From Anaerolineae bacterium (lineage in GTDB: Bacteria; Chloroflexota; Anaerolineae; Promineifilales; Promineifilaceae), in the NCBI GenBank assembly GCA_028284105.1, contig JANQSK010001231.1, positions 1-6,421 of the forward strand: a stretch of 6,421 nt of DNA. Reading direction: 5' to 3'. The notes under the pieces were generated by a model, which saw only the letters and a program-made list of their open reading frames with translations, made no database searches and was not told the origin of the DNA. Position 1 is the first letter of the stretch. Each line of letters begins with the position of its first letter. Both the position numbers and the translations under genes were made by a program. This document shows positions 5,891-6,421 of the stretch, one piece after another.

Positions 5891-6421
5891 ATGAATGAGC
5901 GAATCTCCTCCCATTTTACTCACCTCCACGTTCACTCCCAATTTTCCTTATTAGAAGGTCATATTTCAATTGAGCAGCTTGTGGCTCAAGGGGTTCGAGA
6001 TGGATTGACATCGCTTGCTTTGACGGATACGAACGCGCTTTATGGGGCTGTTGCGTTCCACGAAGCCTGTACGGCCGTATCCATTAAACCCATCATCGGG
6101 ATGTCAATTAAAGTCAAAACCCCCGTTACAGAAGCGATGCCGCTCGACGGATTTGGCCAACTGGTTCTTTTAGCTAAAGGGCCCGAAGGTTATCGATCGC
6201 TCTGTGGCTTGTCTTCATTTTTACAGACTGGTGAGCCAAAAACGGCCGTTTCGTGGCAACAGCTTTCCCCTTACAAAAAAGGGTTGATTGGCATTGATGC
6301 TGCACATGGGGGGTGGACAAGCCGCTATTTGACAGCAGGACAAGCGCAAGCTGCTTCGCGATTTGTCTCTTATTTAGGGGGATTGTTCGAAGAGAATGGG
6401 TATCTTGGGGTCGCTATCAAT
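5891..6421 (+). CDS. dnaE: DNA polymerase III alpha-subunit-type protein, N-terminal PHP domain (3' end beyond window)
   Basis: Only the first 177 codons of a gene usually over 1000 codons long are present. DnaE-family proteins are C-family polymerases that copy the chromosome or act in mutagenic repair. Seen: the PHP opening HFTHLHVHSQFSLLEG (8-23) with His13 and His15 of the HxH metal motif, LALTDTNALYGAVAFHEAC (42-60), IKPIIGMSIKV (65-75) and LVLLAKGPEGYRSLCGLSSFL (91-111). In the second PHP motif, active-type domains read TDHG; here Thr47 takes the histidine position, so metal binding may be altered. This motif and the AVSWQQLSPYKKGLIGI segment (119-135) recall a second DnaE lineage in some phyla, so it may be a paralog rather than the main replicase. 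An in-frame TGA at 5879-5881 excludes earlier starts, and no Shine-Dalgarno is visible. Two palindrome copies encode Thr61-Val63 and Thr118-Val120. Confidence 0.93.
   Translation, partial: MNERISSHFTHLHVHSQFSLLEGHISIEQLVAQGVRDGLTSLALTDTNALYGAVAFHEACTAVSIKPIIGMSIKVKTPVTEAMPLDGFGQLVLLAKGPEGYRSLCGLSSFLQTGEPKTAVSWQQLSPYKKGLIGIDAAHGGWTSRYLTAGQAQAASRFVSYLGGLFEENGYLGVAIN
6070..6079. repeat. ACGGCCGT palindrome, copy 8
   Basis: The core at 6071-6078 extends to the 10-bp TACGGCCGTA, the only copy flanked by T and A rather than A and T. It lies in the DnaE-like gene as Thr61-Ala-Val. Confidence 0.9.
6240..6251. repeat. ACGGCCGT palindrome, copy 9
   Basis: The core at 6242-6249 extends to the 12-bp AAACGGCCGTTT. 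It lies in the DnaE-like gene as Thr118-Ala-Val, 171 bases from copy 8. Confidence 0.9.

Noticed and set aside
5878..5898. A six-codon upstream frame (ATG at 5878, TGA at 5896-5898) overlapping the DnaE start.
   Set aside because: It has no ribosome site and its ATG overlaps the -10 box, so it would lie upstream of the predicted transcription start and not be transcribed from that promoter.

Overview
This is a gene-dense bacterial window with seven protein-coding genes and no RNA genes, insertion sequences or CRISPR arrays that I can see. By hand-sampled lines it is mid-40s % GC overall. Two genes run off the edges: a tRNA-modification enzyme on the left and a DNA polymerase III alpha-type gene on the right. 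The mix of TsaD, SelA, a eukaryote-style squalene synthase, a geranylgeranyl-reductase-family flavoprotein and this DnaE type, plus a small soluble protein of a family I recall from Actinobacteria and Chloroflexi, makes me lean towards Chloroflexota. That placement is a tentative guess, not read from a marker.

Layout. Bases 1-2820 hold a leftward operon. It begins with a four-helix membrane protein of unknown function (2332-2820), followed after 8 bases by selA (941-2323; selenocysteine synthase) and after 33 bases by tsaD (1-907, C-terminal end outside the window). SelA and TsaD both act on tRNA. Bases 2821-3006 are a divergent control region with a good promoter facing right. Bases 3007-5386 hold a rightward isoprenoid pair: squalene synthase (TTG start, strong Shine-Dalgarno) and a FAD-dependent isoprenoid reductase. 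A 94-base spacer with two interleaved inverted repeats separates them, and a strong intrinsic terminator (5395-5426) closes the unit. A small gene of unknown function (5425-5844) runs leftward into that terminator. A divergent gap of only 46 bases then leads to the DnaE-like gene (5891 to the right edge), whose promoter sits so close to the ATG that its mRNA may be leaderless.

The most striking signal belongs to no single gene. The palindrome ACGGCCGT occurs nine times in 6.4 kb, where about 0.1 would be expected by chance in equal-base sequence, and it often sits inside longer perfect palindromes of 10-16 bp. All nine copies lie in coding sequence, spread over six of the seven genes. Seven are read as Thr-Ala-Val, two as Asp/Asn-Gly-Arg, and none in the third frame. 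This resembles the highly iterated palindrome HIP1 (GCGATCGC) of cyanobacteria but with a different word. The squalene synthase gene and its flanking spacers carry no copy, and that gene is also distinctly AT-richer than its neighbours, consistent with later acquisition.
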